Counted from the first letter of the stretch, positions 55,276 to 64,000 are shown. The stretch is 64,000 nt of DNA from Butyrivibrio sp. (GCA_015056625.1 SVFY01000009.1:1-64000), one strand, 5' to 3'. The notes: generated by a model from the sequence alone, not told the origin. Program-made: numbers and translations.

Positions 55276-56147
55276 TGGCTTTTTTGGAAGAAATATCTCC
55301 TGCCAATATGCGCTCTTTTGAACCATTTATTCCAGAGGTCCTCAAGCAAAAAGCTTTTGTTGAGGATATACACTTTTACGGGATAAGCGAATCAGATGAA
55401 GCGGCAGGCTGTATCATTTATGTAGACAAAATAACCGTTGCGGAGATAAGGTACCTCTACATCGTACCTTATCTTCGTGGTACGGGTGCAATGGATCAGG
55501 CTCTCATGGAGTTTTTCTACAATCTCCGTGAAGAGGGCTATACCCATGTGCGCGTAAATTACATACCTGAGGAATTTAGGAATTTTATCGCCATTTCAAA
55601 GCGGTTTGGGTTTGAGGAAACCAGACTGGACCTGGCTTATTTCAGGTTCAGGGCGGAGGATATCAAAAAGTGCAGGGCTACTTCTTTTTCTCCCAGGAAT
55701 ATCATGAGGCTCAAGTATCTGCCGGAGGATAAAAAGCAAAAGCTCTTTAAGATCATTGATAAGAACATGACATTCTACAATTATGATCTTTCTGCCGATA
55801 GCGATATTTTGCCATACAGTATGGCCTATCTGGAAAACGATGACCCCAAGGGAGCTCTGGTAGTAGAATCACCAAGACTTACTCTGCTGCCAGCTACAGA
55901 GGAAAAGAACACCTTCCCGGATCCCAACGCTTTTGATCTGGTGCTTTTTTTCGTTGGAACAAAGACCCTTATGGCTCCGCTTTACCTATTGAGCGGACTG
56001 TGCAAGGTCATTCAGACAGAGCTAAACGACAATGTAGTTCTTACAGGTTATTTTCAGGAAGGCCATGTTACCAGGCTCATAGAAGGAACGCTTGGAATTA
56101 AGGGCTACCATGAAGTTTGTGCTACTTTGGATTTAATGCAGCTGTAA
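55275..56147 (+). CDS. GNAT-like acetyltransferase
   Basis: 290 residues. The N-terminal half is a GNAT fold: AEIRYLYIVPYLRGTGAMDQALMEF... has the V/IxPxxRGxGxxxxLM coenzyme A motif, followed by NFIAISKRFGFEE. The C-terminal 140 residues look like a second, degenerate GNAT copy without the CoA motif. Start overlaps the stop of the surface protein (TGATG). Position between a surface protein and a cargo candidate is unusual; it may modify one of them. No TM helix. Confidence 0.78.
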   Translation: MAFLEEISPANMRSFEPFIPEVLKQKAFVEDIHFYGISESDEAAGCIIYVDKITVAEIRYLYIVPYLRGTGAMDQALMEFFYNLREEGYTHVRVNYIPEEFRNFIAISKRFGFEETRLDLAYFRFRAEDIKKCRATSFSPRNIMRLKYLPEDKKQKLFKIIDKNMTFYNYDLSADSDILPYSMAYLENDDPKGALVVESPRLTLLPATEEKNTFPDPNAFDLVLFFVGTKTLMAPLYLLSGLCKVIQTELNDNVVLTGYFQEGHVTRLIEGTLGIKGYHEVCATLDLMQL

Positions 56148-56160
56148 GGAGGTTTGCAAA

Positions 56161-59100
56161 TTGCCACCTGTAATACCAGAAGACGCAACATTAGCGATTC
56201 AAAAAGACAGACAGAAGGACATTTTTGTCAACCAGAGAAATGAAGACTATCAGGCTAATCTGGATAGATTTACTAATGGTGAAGTTTCTTTTGATGAACA
56301 CTTTATACGAACTCAGGCAAGAGGCCAGCAGGATTTTTACGGCGAGTATGAACGCAAGTGGAAACAAAAGCCTGATGGTTTTATTGTTGCGCCTCCAATT
56401 CAGGTTGAACCAGAGGAAATCAGGCTTAATAACACCAAGCTTTCTTATTGGGACAGAAAAGAGCGGAAAGCGTCAGTAAATGCCAGTTACGATGCCTGGA
56501 GCAGGAAGATGGCAGAGTCTTCTGCGTATGGGCTTCGACTGGAGGACACTCTTTCTGAAGAAGAAATAGCAAAAAAACAGGCTAAGCTATGGAAGAAGAA
56601 TCCTGATGCAGAACTTAAGCATGAGTATAAGTCTACGTCTTCAACCTTTGATCTTATGAAGAGCACAGTCAGACTTTCTGCCAAGGAGAACGCCAAGAGA
56701 ACCCTTGTAAACGAGGCAATGGAAGGCAAGGAGGTAAACCCGCTTTTTAAGCAGTATATGAATCATTTCCTTGCAGTTGCACCTCAGCTGGTAGCGCTAG
56801 AGAACGAGGGACCCGGGCAGAATGTGCAGATCACTGAGGCGTCGAAGGAAGCATTTAAGGCCTTCATAGAAAGAGCTATGGAAAATCCTGTTGAGGTTTT
56901 AAAGGAGGCGGTATCAGATCATCTTTTCTCCTTCAGACAGATCCAGGACAAGCTTCTTGATAAGAAGGCAATGGCGCAGAAATTCGATGAAGTCAAGGAA
57001 CTGCGAGACAGATTTAAAGCTATCACAGATCTTTTTACCGAAAGAGATGATGAGATGGGAAAGGCTTTTAAAGAACTGAGTGAAAACCAGGAAGAAGCCC
57101 CCCATGACAATATCCTTTTTGCAAAAGCCCTGTATCAAAGAATTGACGCTGATATGCGTTTTTGCCTTGAAAACAACAAGATGAAATTCCGCGATAATGG
57201 ATCTCTTGTTGACAGAAGGAAAACTAAAAATCTTCATATTGCTGTTGATGGAAAGCAGTCAGCCAGCCTCTTAAGGGCTGTAAAAGCAAACGCAACGCAG
57301 GAGCAGCATGACGATGTTGAGAGATACTGGGATCAGAAGTGCAAAAAGCTCCTTATGGATGATAGTTCAAAAGAGACAAAGGCGGATAAGGATTTTGTTG
57401 ATAACTATCAGATAGCTACTGCCGTTACAGCTATTAAGGATGAAAAGAGAAGTAAGGTAAAAGGCAAAGAAAACAAGGGACTCTTTGATGATCTGTGTGA
57501 TAATGCGGATCAGATTGCCCTTGCTGTGGCACAGATAGACAAAGAACTTGCAAGATCAGAGAACATTTTTCAGCAAAAGGCAGCTGAGTTTAAGGCTCGA
57601 CCTATGGCCAAGGCTCAGCTTGAAAAGTACCTGCAAAAGAGAAAAATCCAGCAGGTAAATCTTCTTGAGAGGGCAGCAGGAATTATGAATGCCCTTAATT
57701 ACCTTGCCGGAGCTGAGCAGCTTAAGGCTAATGGCCGTCAGGTTCTTGATGAGAACAGGACAGTAAAGAGCAAGGTTACTACAGTTACCAGGAATAATAT
57801 GACTGATGAAGCCTCGGTAAATGAATTTGAACAGGTTGAATATATAAAAGAGGAGATGTTCGGAAGAAAAGAGATCATGGGGCAACTTTCCCAGAGTGCC
57901 TTGACTTTTAAGGACACTAAGAACATGCTCCTTGATAAGTTCAAAGACAAGGTTGACGGAAGGCTAAAGAATCTCCTTGAAAGAGGAAGTGCTGAGCTAA
58001 GGGTCAATTACATTACTATGCAAAAAACCAACCTGCTTGAGCTTGATTATGACAGAGTATGCCAGTTACTTGACCAAGTAACCACTGTTGAAGAGTATAC
58101 TCAGGCTCTAAGATCTAACATCACAGCCAACAATCAAAATGCAGATAAACTGTACGCTAAGCTGAACAATAAAAACCTTGATCAGATGACTGATAAGGAG
58201 CTTGAGTATTTCATAAGGGATTATAAAAATCTTCAAAAATCTATTTATGCTGCCAATAAGATGAGGAAGATGAAGCCAGGTATAAGCAACATGACTCTGG
58301 ATGTACTCCTTAAGAATAACAGAACAGTGCAGGATGTGGAAAAAGATAAGAAAAATGACCTTATCACAAACTTCAAGTTCAAGATGATAAGCGATATGGT
58401 CAATAAGTACCGTTGGGAATATATTACAAATGAAGTACAAGCTGGAAGTTCTGATTCAGAACTGCTTAGTCCCGCTGAAAAAAGTAAGCTGGGTAAATTA
58501 AAGACTGAACAGTCAAGACTTTATTACATCAAGTCTCTTGCATTACAGGCAGATAATCTGCACGGCAAACATTTTGGAGAGTTTGATGAAGCTCTTAATA
58601 ATGATGAAGCTTTGGCAGAACTTCATTCTTCCAGGCATCAAGCTGCTGAGCAGCAAATGCAAGATGGGCTTCATGAAGAGGAATTCGATATCCAAGATGA
58701 GTTTGAAGAGTATACCAAGGAGGAGAGAAAGGCACGAAAGAATAAGAAAAACACAGTTCTTGTAAATGATTTTGAAGAAAAGACTGAAGAAGAACGTGTA
58801 ATGGATCGCGATTACGTACTGAGAAATAAGTATGTAAGGCAGTATGGCAGTGATATACTTCCATACTTTGAGCAGGAAATGAGAAGACTGCCTAATTACA
58901 AGGATAACTGCCTTGGAAAGATTTCTCATGAAGTAGAAAGATTCCTGATATGCGAGAATTTTGGTGACTTTAAGAGAGATGAGAAAGATCTTGATAATGT
59001 GCTAAAAGATTCTGCAAAGACAGAGGAAGAAAAGACGTTTCTATCTATTTTTAAAGAAGCTTACAAGAAACTTAGTACAAGCGGCTATGTTGACAATATC

Positions 59101-60342
59101 ATAAATAAGCTCGTTCCTAAAAAAGCTCTTAAAAACGCTGATCTGGACAATATCAATCTGCCTGTGGAGCAGGATAATAAAGATTTTTTGTGGTTAGTAA
59201 ATCATTTTAATGCAGTTAAGAATATGGATGACGTCAAGGACTTAAAGAAATGGTGGGAGATCAGAAATGATTTCTTCAAGGGCGTATATGGACAAGGCTG
59301 CGATAAGACTGTTTACCACAAGGGAAAAGCTCTTTTAGATGCAATGGTGGAAATCTATAAAATCAAGAAAAATGTCGATGGTATCAGCGGATATAAGCCT
59401 CAGGTAAAACAGGAGGAACAGGAAAAGACATTTAATCTTAAGGACAACGACAAGGACAATATCTATAAATTTGATCAGCATCAGAAGGGAAGTTATGGAT
59501 GCTGGGCTGCATCTCATACCTATGTCGTAAATGCCTATATGAAAGTACATAACATTGAAGGAGAGAAGTTTACTCAGAGCACGTTCAAAAATGAAGAAAA
59601 CTTTATACCTAATGAAACAGCCTTGAAGTATATGGACGACCACAGTGATCAGAATCCGGAATCCATGAGCTTTAATCAGGAAGGTCAAAATATACAGAAC
59701 TTCCTTGCAAAGGACAAGACAGGTAATCCTTACATTACTGCGGATACTGTTATCAATGCCCTTCCAAAAACAGCTGAGCACCACCTTGTATTTACCAATT
59801 TCTATTTAAATGTCCTGGATGAAAAGAAAGAAGAGGTAAAGACCAAGCTCACTGATTACATCATGGACAAGATACAGGGGGAACTTCAAAGGACCAAGAC
59901 ACCGATATCTCTTTTGAAATCCGGGCACTATCTGTCAGTAGTAGGAGTAGACAGGAGCAAAAAGGAACTCATCACCATGGATTCATTGAAGACTGGTAAA
60001 AAGCTTGAAGAGCCCACTATTGTTCAAATTTCCGATCTGATCAAGATGGACAAGTTTGAGCTTGTTTATCCTGAGAACCTTGAAGATGGAAACCTTAAGT
60101 ACTTAAGCGATAAATTCGGGCTTAAAAAGGATCTCTACGACAAGGATGGAAAGATGAACATGAATGATGAGGAAGTTAAAAAGGCTGAAAAGGACAGCCT
60201 GGAAAAACCTCAAAACATGCTTCATATAAGCGGAGTAGAGTTTGAAAGGAAGACCAGGGACTTCGATTTTGAGGAAAATTTCGTTTCAGAACAGATCTAC
60301 ATGCCTAAGGATCTTAAACTGAAAAAAGAAGAGACAAAGTAA
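56161..60342 (+). CDS. Giant candidate CIS effector with C-terminal papain-like protease
   Basis: 1393 residues, starting at TTG 56161 with an ideal aaggagg site (spacing 8). Residues 1-1080 are charged and largely helical with no known domain. The C-terminal region (about 1100-1300) is a papain-like protease of the C39/AvrRpt2-like outline: C1114 in GSYGCWAAS, H1256 in SGHYLSVVG and D1274 in TMDSL. It has no signal peptide or TM helix. A very large protein with a cysteine protease at the end, in a CIS cluster, is what an injected effector would look like; this is inference. It could also be a self-processing structural protein. The gene is followed by the pyrE promoter/terminator. A second papain-related candidate is at 11819. 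Confidence 0.7.
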   Translation: MPPVIPEDATLAIQKDRQKDIFVNQRNEDYQANLDRFTNGEVSFDEHFIRTQARGQQDFYGEYERKWKQKPDGFIVAPPIQVEPEEIRLNNTKLSYWDRKERKASVNASYDAWSRKMAESSAYGLRLEDTLSEEEIAKKQAKLWKKNPDAELKHEYKSTSSTFDLMKSTVRLSAKENAKRTLVNEAMEGKEVNPLFKQYMNHFLAVAPQLVALENEGPGQNVQITEASKEAFKAFIERAMENPVEVLKEAVSDHLFSFRQIQDKLLDKKAMAQKFDEVKELRDRFKAITDLFTERDDEMGKAFKELSENQEEAPHDNILFAKALYQRIDADMRFCLENNKMKFRDNGSLVDRRKTKNLHIAVDGKQSASLLRAVKANATQEQHDDVERYWDQKCKKLLMDDSSKETKADKDFVDNYQIATAVTAIKDEKRSKVKGKENKGLFDDLCDNADQIALAVAQIDKELARSENIFQQKAAEFKARPMAKAQLEKYLQKRKIQQVNLLERAAGIMNALNYLAGAEQLKANGRQVLDENRTVKSKVTTVTRNNMTDEASVNEFEQVEYIKEEMFGRKEIMGQLSQSALTFKDTKNMLLDKFKDKVDGRLKNLLERGSAELRVNYITMQKTNLLELDYDRVCQLLDQVTTVEEYTQALRSNITANNQNADKLYAKLNNKNLDQMTDKELEYFIRDYKNLQKSIYAANKMRKMKPGISNMTLDVLLKNNRTVQDVEKDKKNDLITNFKFKMISDMVNKYRWEYITNEVQAGSSDSELLSPAEKSKLGKLKTEQSRLYYIKSLALQADNLHGKHFGEFDEALNNDEALAELHSSRHQAAEQQMQDGLHEEEFDIQDEFEEYTKEERKARKNKKNTVLVNDFEEKTEEERVMDRDYVLRNKYVRQYGSDILPYFEQEMRRLPNYKDNCLGKISHEVERFLICENFGDFKRDEKDLDNVLKDSAKTEEEKTFLSIFKEAYKKLSTSGYVDNIINKLVPKKALKNADLDNINLPVEQDNKDFLWLVNHFNAVKNMDDVKDLKKWWEIRNDFFKGVYGQGCDKTVYHKGKALLDAMVEIYKIKKNVDGISGYKPQVKQEEQEKTFNLKDNDKDNIYKFDQHQKGSYGCWAASHTYVVNAYMKVHNIEGEKFTQSTFKNEENFIPNETALKYMDDHSDQNPESMSFNQEGQNIQNFLAKDKTGNPYITADTVINALPKTAEHHLVFTNFYLNVLDEKKEEVKTKLTDYIMDKIQGELQRTKTPISLLKSGHYLSVVGVDRSKKELITMDSLKTGKKLEEPTIVQISDLIKMDKFELVYPENLEDGNLKYLSDKFGLKKDLYDKDGKMNMNDEEVKKAEKDSLEKPQNMLHISGVEFERKTRDFDFEENFVSEQIYMPKDLKLKKEETK

Positions 60343-60343
60343 A

Positions 60344-60372
60344 TTGTATAACTAAGTGCAAGGTGTTATAAT
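60344..60372 (+). promoter_or_regulatory. Sigma-A promoter of pyrE
   Basis: ttgtat (60344-60349), exactly 17 nt, then tataat (60367-60372), 52 nt before the pyrE ATG. Its -10 lies within the left arm and loop of the terminator that closes the upstream gene. Confidence 0.8.
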
Positions 60373-60405
60373 ATCCGCATGTTATAACACCTTGCAGATT
60401 TTTTT
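60357..60405 (+). terminator. Terminator overlapping the pyrE promoter
   Basis: A perfect 15-bp stem, tgcaaggtgttataa (60357-60371) with ttataacaccttgca (60382-60396), then ga and seven T (60399-60405). It would stop transcription from the effector gene, while RNA starting near 60379 would lack the left arm and read through. Confidence 0.88.
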
Positions 60406-60423
60406 GAGGAGGAATTTTAAGGT

Positions 60424-61104
60424 ATGGAGCGTTACAAGGAAGAGTTTATCGAGTTTATGGTGGACAGCAATGTCCTTAAGTTTGGGGAATTCACACTTAA
60501 GAGCGGAAGGAAGTCCCCATTTTTCATGAATGCGGGAGCCTATGTCACAGGTACTCAGCTTAAAAAGCTTGGAAGCTACTACGCAAGAGCTATCCACGAC
60601 ACCTTTGGCCTTGAGTTTGATGTGCTTTTTGGACCTGCATACAAGGGCATTCCTCTTTCAGTAGTTACTTCGGTTGCAATAAGCGAGCTCTACGGAAGAG
60701 AGATCAGATACTGCTCTAACAGAAAAGAGATAAAGGACCACGGCGACAAGGGAATCCTTCTTGGAAGTAAGCTCCGTGACGGAGACAGAGTTCTTATCAT
60801 TGAGGATGTAACTACTTCCGGCAAGTCAATCGAAGAGACAGTGCCTATCATCCAGGAGCAGGCTGACTGCGATATTGTTGGACTTATGGTTTCCTTAAAC
60901 AGACAGGAAAAGGGCCAGGATTCAGATATGAGCGCCCTTGATGAGATCAAGGAAAGATATGGCTTTTCTGCTCACTCGATCGTAACTATGGACGATGTTG
61001 TTTCATACCTTTATAACAGACCAATTGATGGTGAAGTTCTTTTAACTCCAGACATCAAGAAGTCAATTGACGCTTACTACGCTGAGTACGGCGCCAAGGC
61101 ATAA
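60424..61104 (+). CDS. pyrE: Orotate phosphoribosyltransferase
   Basis: 226 residues. It transfers the phosphoribosyl group from PRPP to orotate, making orotidylate in pyrimidine synthesis. The PRPP-binding loop VLIIEDVTTSGKS starts at residue 123. FGEFTLKSGRKSPFFMNAG near the N-terminus and FGPAYKGIPL are family motifs. Length fits the long OPRTase type. Ribosome site aggagga, with its own promoter at 60344. It marks the end of the injection-system region. Confidence 0.95.
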   Translation: MERYKEEFIEFMVDSNVLKFGEFTLKSGRKSPFFMNAGAYVTGTQLKKLGSYYARAIHDTFGLEFDVLFGPAYKGIPLSVVTSVAISELYGREIRYCSNRKEIKDHGDKGILLGSKLRDGDRVLIIEDVTTSGKSIEETVPIIQEQADCDIVGLMVSLNRQEKGQDSDMSALDEIKERYGFSAHSIVTMDDVVSYLYNRPIDGEVLLTPDIKKSIDAYYAEYGAKA

Positions 61105-61125
61105 ATTTATTCGGAGGGGTTAATA

Positions 61126-61278
61126 ATGGAAGAGCGTACATACAAGGTTCTTGGCGGAACAGGTGCTTTAAACTTAACATTCGGAGTCATCTCTATCGTA
61201 GTTGGACTTACAGCAGGGATACTTCTTATCATCAGCGGTGCCAAGCTTCTTGGCAGCAGAAGGAACGTAATTATCTGA
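61126..61278 (+). CDS. Small membrane protein, 50 aa
   Basis: 50 residues with a strong ribosome site (cggaggggt, spacing 5). One TM helix (about 15-37; GVISIVVGLTAGILLIISGA) and a basic C-terminus. It begins 21 nt after pyrE and ends 4 nt before the next membrane protein, so it is a real operon member. Function unknown. Confidence 0.75.
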   Translation: MEERTYKVLGGTGALNLTFGVISIVVGLTAGILLIISGAKLLGSRRNVII

Positions 61279-61282
61279 TCCT

Positions 61283-61627
61283 ATGAAAAAGATTCGCATC
61301 AAAAAGTTTGAACCGGTCAGAGACCGATATATGTTTACTGACAATAGACATCCTGAGAAGGGCGTCATGAGCGCCATCTTAGGATGCATATCAGTGACTG
61401 CACTTATAGCCGCCGTTGTATTTACTTATAACGACGGCGGGCAGGCACAGCTTAGATACGCCGCAGCAGCTATGGTTGCGGCCATTTTTTCTGTTGCGGG
61501 ACTTGTTCTTGGGATCATGTCCAGAATGGAGAAGGACATATTTAAGCTGTTTCCAAACCTTGGAATAGTGCTAAACTCACTTTCCATTGCATTTATCATA
61601 TTTATTTTAGTGTTAGGACTTAGTTGA
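61283..61627 (+). CDS. Small integral membrane protein (DUF6142-like)
   Basis: 114 residues. A basic N-terminal cytoplasmic segment (1-28), then three TM helices at about 28-47, 56-78 and 90-113. From memory it resembles the Lachnospiraceae DUF6142 membrane family (NRHPEKGVMSAILGCIS); this is not firm. Operon with pyrE, the 50-aa protein and the aminopeptidase. Confidence 0.7.
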   Translation: MKKIRIKKFEPVRDRYMFTDNRHPEKGVMSAILGCISVTALIAAVVFTYNDGGQAQLRYAAAAMVAAIFSVAGLVLGIMSRMEKDIFKLFPNLGIVLNSLSIAFIIFILVLGLS

Positions 61628-61629
61628 TC

Positions 61630-63735
61630 ATGAATAATGAAGAACTTATTTTTGAATTTGAAAGTGGAGAAGATGTAGTTAGTGAGAGACTTGAGCTGGC
61701 AGCAGACAGGATAGCTGCCATGCAGGACGAGTCTCTTTCTAATGATAGGTTCGATGACTATTTTAAAAAGGTGTCAGCCTTTACCAATATGGTCCTTGAG
61801 ACCTACAAGTGGGTGATTGCTGGCGGCCCTGACAAGGACTCTTTAGATGAGCTTCAAAAGAGAAACAGGATGCTCTTTGAGGATATCCTTCCAGACAACT
61901 ATGGAAAGAGCTACGGAAATCCGGATGTAGCAGTAGAGAGACTTTCAAAGGAGTATGGACAGCTTCTTTCAGCTCTTTATTTTGAACTCAGGTCCATGAT
62001 CGGATATGCCTTTGAGGGCAAGAAGGAAGAGCTTGTGATCCGCATAGAGCTCTTTTTAGAAATCTACGCAGTGTTTGCAGATGCAGATAAAAACGGCGCT
62101 TTGCCAAAGGCTGAGGACATCAAAAAGATCATGTACTGGTTCTACAGCGATTATGCTGAAGAGGAGAGAATGGCAAGATTTGGCAGCATTGTAGATCCTG
62201 ACAACTCATTTTTCAGGGACATCATTACTGGCAGCGACCTTACAGATGTCCGGTATCTCTACAAGTTTGGCGAGTATATTACAGATAATGAGCTTGAAAC
62301 CGCAAGGCATCTTGCTTCTCTTTCGAAGGATGAGATAGACAAGATGGCCACCACTTTTACAGAGGGCTACCGCATCGGCTTTGAGATGACAGGTAAGGAC
62401 ATCACCATCAAGAAGACTGCCTCCATCATCTACAACCTGGGCTTTGAGCTTATTGTGAAAAAAGCTATCGAAAACCTCAAGGCCATTGGACTGGATGCCA
62501 CCATCTACAGATCAATAACAAGTACCTTCTATATGGGAGGAAGCGGTTCTAGAAACGCATGTACCGGAGCAGTTCCCAACAAGCAGTTTGACTATGACCA
62601 CAAGGATGACGAGGGACTTTTCCTTGACAGCCAGCTCATAAACAGAAGGCTTGAGGCTATAAGGGCTGCGGGAGAAAAGTACAAAGCCAAGGCGAGGGTC
62701 TTTGGAGGACCTGCAGTAATAGAGGTGTTTGGTGAAACTCCTTTTTCACCAGTGCCCAAGGAAAATGCAGTTCATCTTAGCCCTTCTCAAAAGAAGATGG
62801 TAAGCGAGTACAAGATCCAGGCATCCCTACTCCAGAATGAATATATTATTGGAAAAGAGAGAAGCTTTACCATTATCTCTTTCCCAATCCCTGAGATCGG
62901 CGATAATTTCAAGACAATATTTGATGAGATAGTAAGGATCAATACTTTAGATTACAAGTTATATCAGACTATTCAGCAGAAACTTGTGGATGCACTGGAT
63001 GAAGCTGAGTATGTGCTTGTCAAGGGAATGGGCGACAACCATACTGATATGAAGGTATGTTTAAGGCAGCTTAAGGATAAGTCCAAGGAGACCAACTTTG
63101 AAAACTGCGTTGCAGACGTAAATATCCCTGTTGGAGAGGTGTTCACATCTCCAAGGCTCACAGGTACAGAGGGCGTTCTTCATGTGACCGGAGTTTATCT
63201 TGAGGGACTTTTCTTTAAGAATCTTGAGATCCACTTCAAAGATGGCTGCACAACAACCTACACCTGCAGCAATTTTGAAGATGAAGCGGAAAATAAAAAG
63301 TATATCGAGGATAACATCCTGTTTAACCACAAGATGCTGCCTATAGGAGAGTTTGCAATAGGAACCAACACATTGGCTTATGTCATTGCAAGGAAGTATG
63401 GAATAGAAGAAAAGCTTCCAATCCTAATTGCAGAAAAGACAGGACCACACTTTGCTGTTGGCGATACCTGCTACTCCTATGAGGAGGACAATGTGACCTA
63501 TAACCCTGATGGCAAGGCTATTGTGGCAAGAGAGAATGAGATTTCCTGTAAGAGAAAAGAAAACCCGAAGGAAGCTTACTTTAGCTGCCACACTGACATC
63601 ACGATTCCCTATGATGAACTTGGAGAAATAAGGGCAGTCAGAGAGGATGGAAGCAGCGTAGTCATCATAGATAAAGGGCGCTTCGTCCTTCCTGGAACAG
63701 AGGAACTTAACAAGCCACTTGATGGCGAGTTTTAA
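61630..63735 (+). CDS. M29-type leucyl aminopeptidase
   Basis: 701 residues. An in-frame TTG lies at 61624 but the ATG at 61630 is the likely start. The C-terminal half matches thermophilic M29 metallo-aminopeptidases: GEVFTSPRLTGTEG (Glu ligand), GEFAIGTN (Glu), KTGPHFAVGDTC (His) and SCHTDITIPYDE (His, Asp). M29 enzymes are about 400 residues; the additional 300-residue N-terminal part is helical and unknown. Probably cytosolic peptide turnover. No terminator is obvious before purE. Confidence 0.85.
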   Translation: MNNEELIFEFESGEDVVSERLELAADRIAAMQDESLSNDRFDDYFKKVSAFTNMVLETYKWVIAGGPDKDSLDELQKRNRMLFEDILPDNYGKSYGNPDVAVERLSKEYGQLLSALYFELRSMIGYAFEGKKEELVIRIELFLEIYAVFADADKNGALPKAEDIKKIMYWFYSDYAEEERMARFGSIVDPDNSFFRDIITGSDLTDVRYLYKFGEYITDNELETARHLASLSKDEIDKMATTFTEGYRIGFEMTGKDITIKKTASIIYNLGFELIVKKAIENLKAIGLDATIYRSITSTFYMGGSGSRNACTGAVPNKQFDYDHKDDEGLFLDSQLINRRLEAIRAAGEKYKAKARVFGGPAVIEVFGETPFSPVPKENAVHLSPSQKKMVSEYKIQASLLQNEYIIGKERSFTIISFPIPEIGDNFKTIFDEIVRINTLDYKLYQTIQQKLVDALDEAEYVLVKGMGDNHTDMKVCLRQLKDKSKETNFENCVADVNIPVGEVFTSPRLTGTEGVLHVTGVYLEGLFFKNLEIHFKDGCTTTYTCSNFEDEAENKKYIEDNILFNHKMLPIGEFAIGTNTLAYVIARKYGIEEKLPILIAEKTGPHFAVGDTCYSYEEDNVTYNPDGKAIVARENEISCKRKENPKEAYFSCHTDITIPYDELGEIRAVREDGSSVVIIDKGRFVLPGTEELNKPLDGEF

Positions 63736-63764
63736 ATGTTAAATTTTTTGTAAATAATCTAGCA

Positions 63765-63806
63765 CAATATTTAGTATTATGGTATGATATGACCGACTAA
63801 ATATTG
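63765..63806 (+). promoter_or_regulatory. Perfect 11-bp inverted repeat before purE
   Basis: caatatttagt (63765-63775) and actaaatattg (63796-63806) are exact reverse complements with a 20-nt spacer that holds a -10-like tatgat (63783-63788). No T-run follows, so it looks like an operator over the promoter, not a terminator. Confidence 0.55.
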
Positions 63807-63839
63807 AAATTATCAGCACAAGCTTTTATAGGAGGCACT

Positions 63840-64000
63840 ATGGCACAGGTTGGAATAGTAATGGGAAGCGATTCAGATATGCCAGTTATGAGCAAGGCTG
63901 CAGATATTTTGGAGCAGCTTGGCATATCCTATGAGATGAGGATCATCTCTGCACACAGAGAGCCGGATGAGTTCTTTGAGTATGCTAAAACAGCAGAGGA
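63840..64000 (+). CDS. purE: N5-carboxyaminoimidazole ribonucleotide mutase (start only)
   Basis: The first 53 codons are in the window and the gene runs off the right edge. VGIVMGSDSDMPVM (phosphate-binding loop) and ISAHREPDEFFEYA are exact PurE class I hallmarks. It converts N5-CAIR to CAIR in purine synthesis. Ribosome site aggaggcact. Confidence 0.95.
   Translation, partial: MAQVGIVMGSDSDMPVMSKAADILEQLGISYEMRIISAHREPDEFFEYAKTAE

Overview
The window is about 64 kb of low-to-mid GC DNA with strong Shine-Dalgarno sites (aggagg/ggggga types). Except for one gene at the left edge, every gene is on the plus strand. Protein style, the small double-glycine peptides and the gram-positive promoters and terminators suggest a Lachnospiraceae member of the Butyrivibrio/Pseudobutyrivibrio type. 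That assignment is inference from style; no rRNA gene is present.

Left flank (1-9641): a membrane protein on the minus strand, a large anchored surface protein with InlB-type repeats, then a signalling group. The group has a protein with two cyclic-nucleotide-binding domains, a PAS plus class III nucleotidyl cyclase, a membrane-bound SpoIIE/PP2C-type phosphatase, and two small peptides with double-glycine leaders. A HAD-like protein and an unknown 110-residue protein follow, closed by a terminator at 9583-9641.

Core (9664-44886): a contractile injection system (CIS, phage-tail-like, of the eCIS/Afp/PVC kind). It starts with an AAA+ ATPase and a large candidate cargo protein carrying a permuted His...Cys papain-like motif. 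A six-gene block (14523-25728) follows that is not standard phage-tail equipment: an 'LTxxDFxxEQ' family protein, a one-TM protein, a four-TM degenerate cyclase-like sensor, a one-TM MORN-repeat protein, a TolC-like coiled-coil protein and a large N-terminally anchored protein. Then come the tail genes: cap (DUF4255/Pvc16), PAAR-like tip, sheath, tube, tail chaperone-like protein, a DUF6760 gene starting at CTG, a tube paralogue with a long repeat tail, an unknown 630-residue coiled-coil protein, two tube-associated/LysM-type proteins, hub, spike, gp25, two J-type baseplate proteins and a gpI-like protein.

Right part (44908-60342): a STAS protein, an FtsE-like ATPase without permease, and a membrane-anchored HATPase. 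Together with the upstream phosphatase these make a complete set of partner-switching domains. A 210-bp near-palindromic element, an SH3 protein, a second AAA+ ATPase, a 1532-residue surface protein, a GNAT-like protein and a 1393-residue protein with a C-terminal papain-like protease domain (second candidate cargo) follow. Right edge (60424-64000): housekeeping genes pyrE, two small membrane proteins, an M29-type aminopeptidase and the start of purE.

Working model (inference): a contractile machine tied to the envelope by the six-gene block, controlled by a cyclic nucleotide and by STAS/HATPase/PP2C partner switching, with two AAA+ ATPases and two papain-fold candidate effectors at either end. 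Several neighbouring genes overlap or abut (for example at 20938, 23011, 25721, 27123, 38645, 45204 and 55275), which fits long co-transcribed units.
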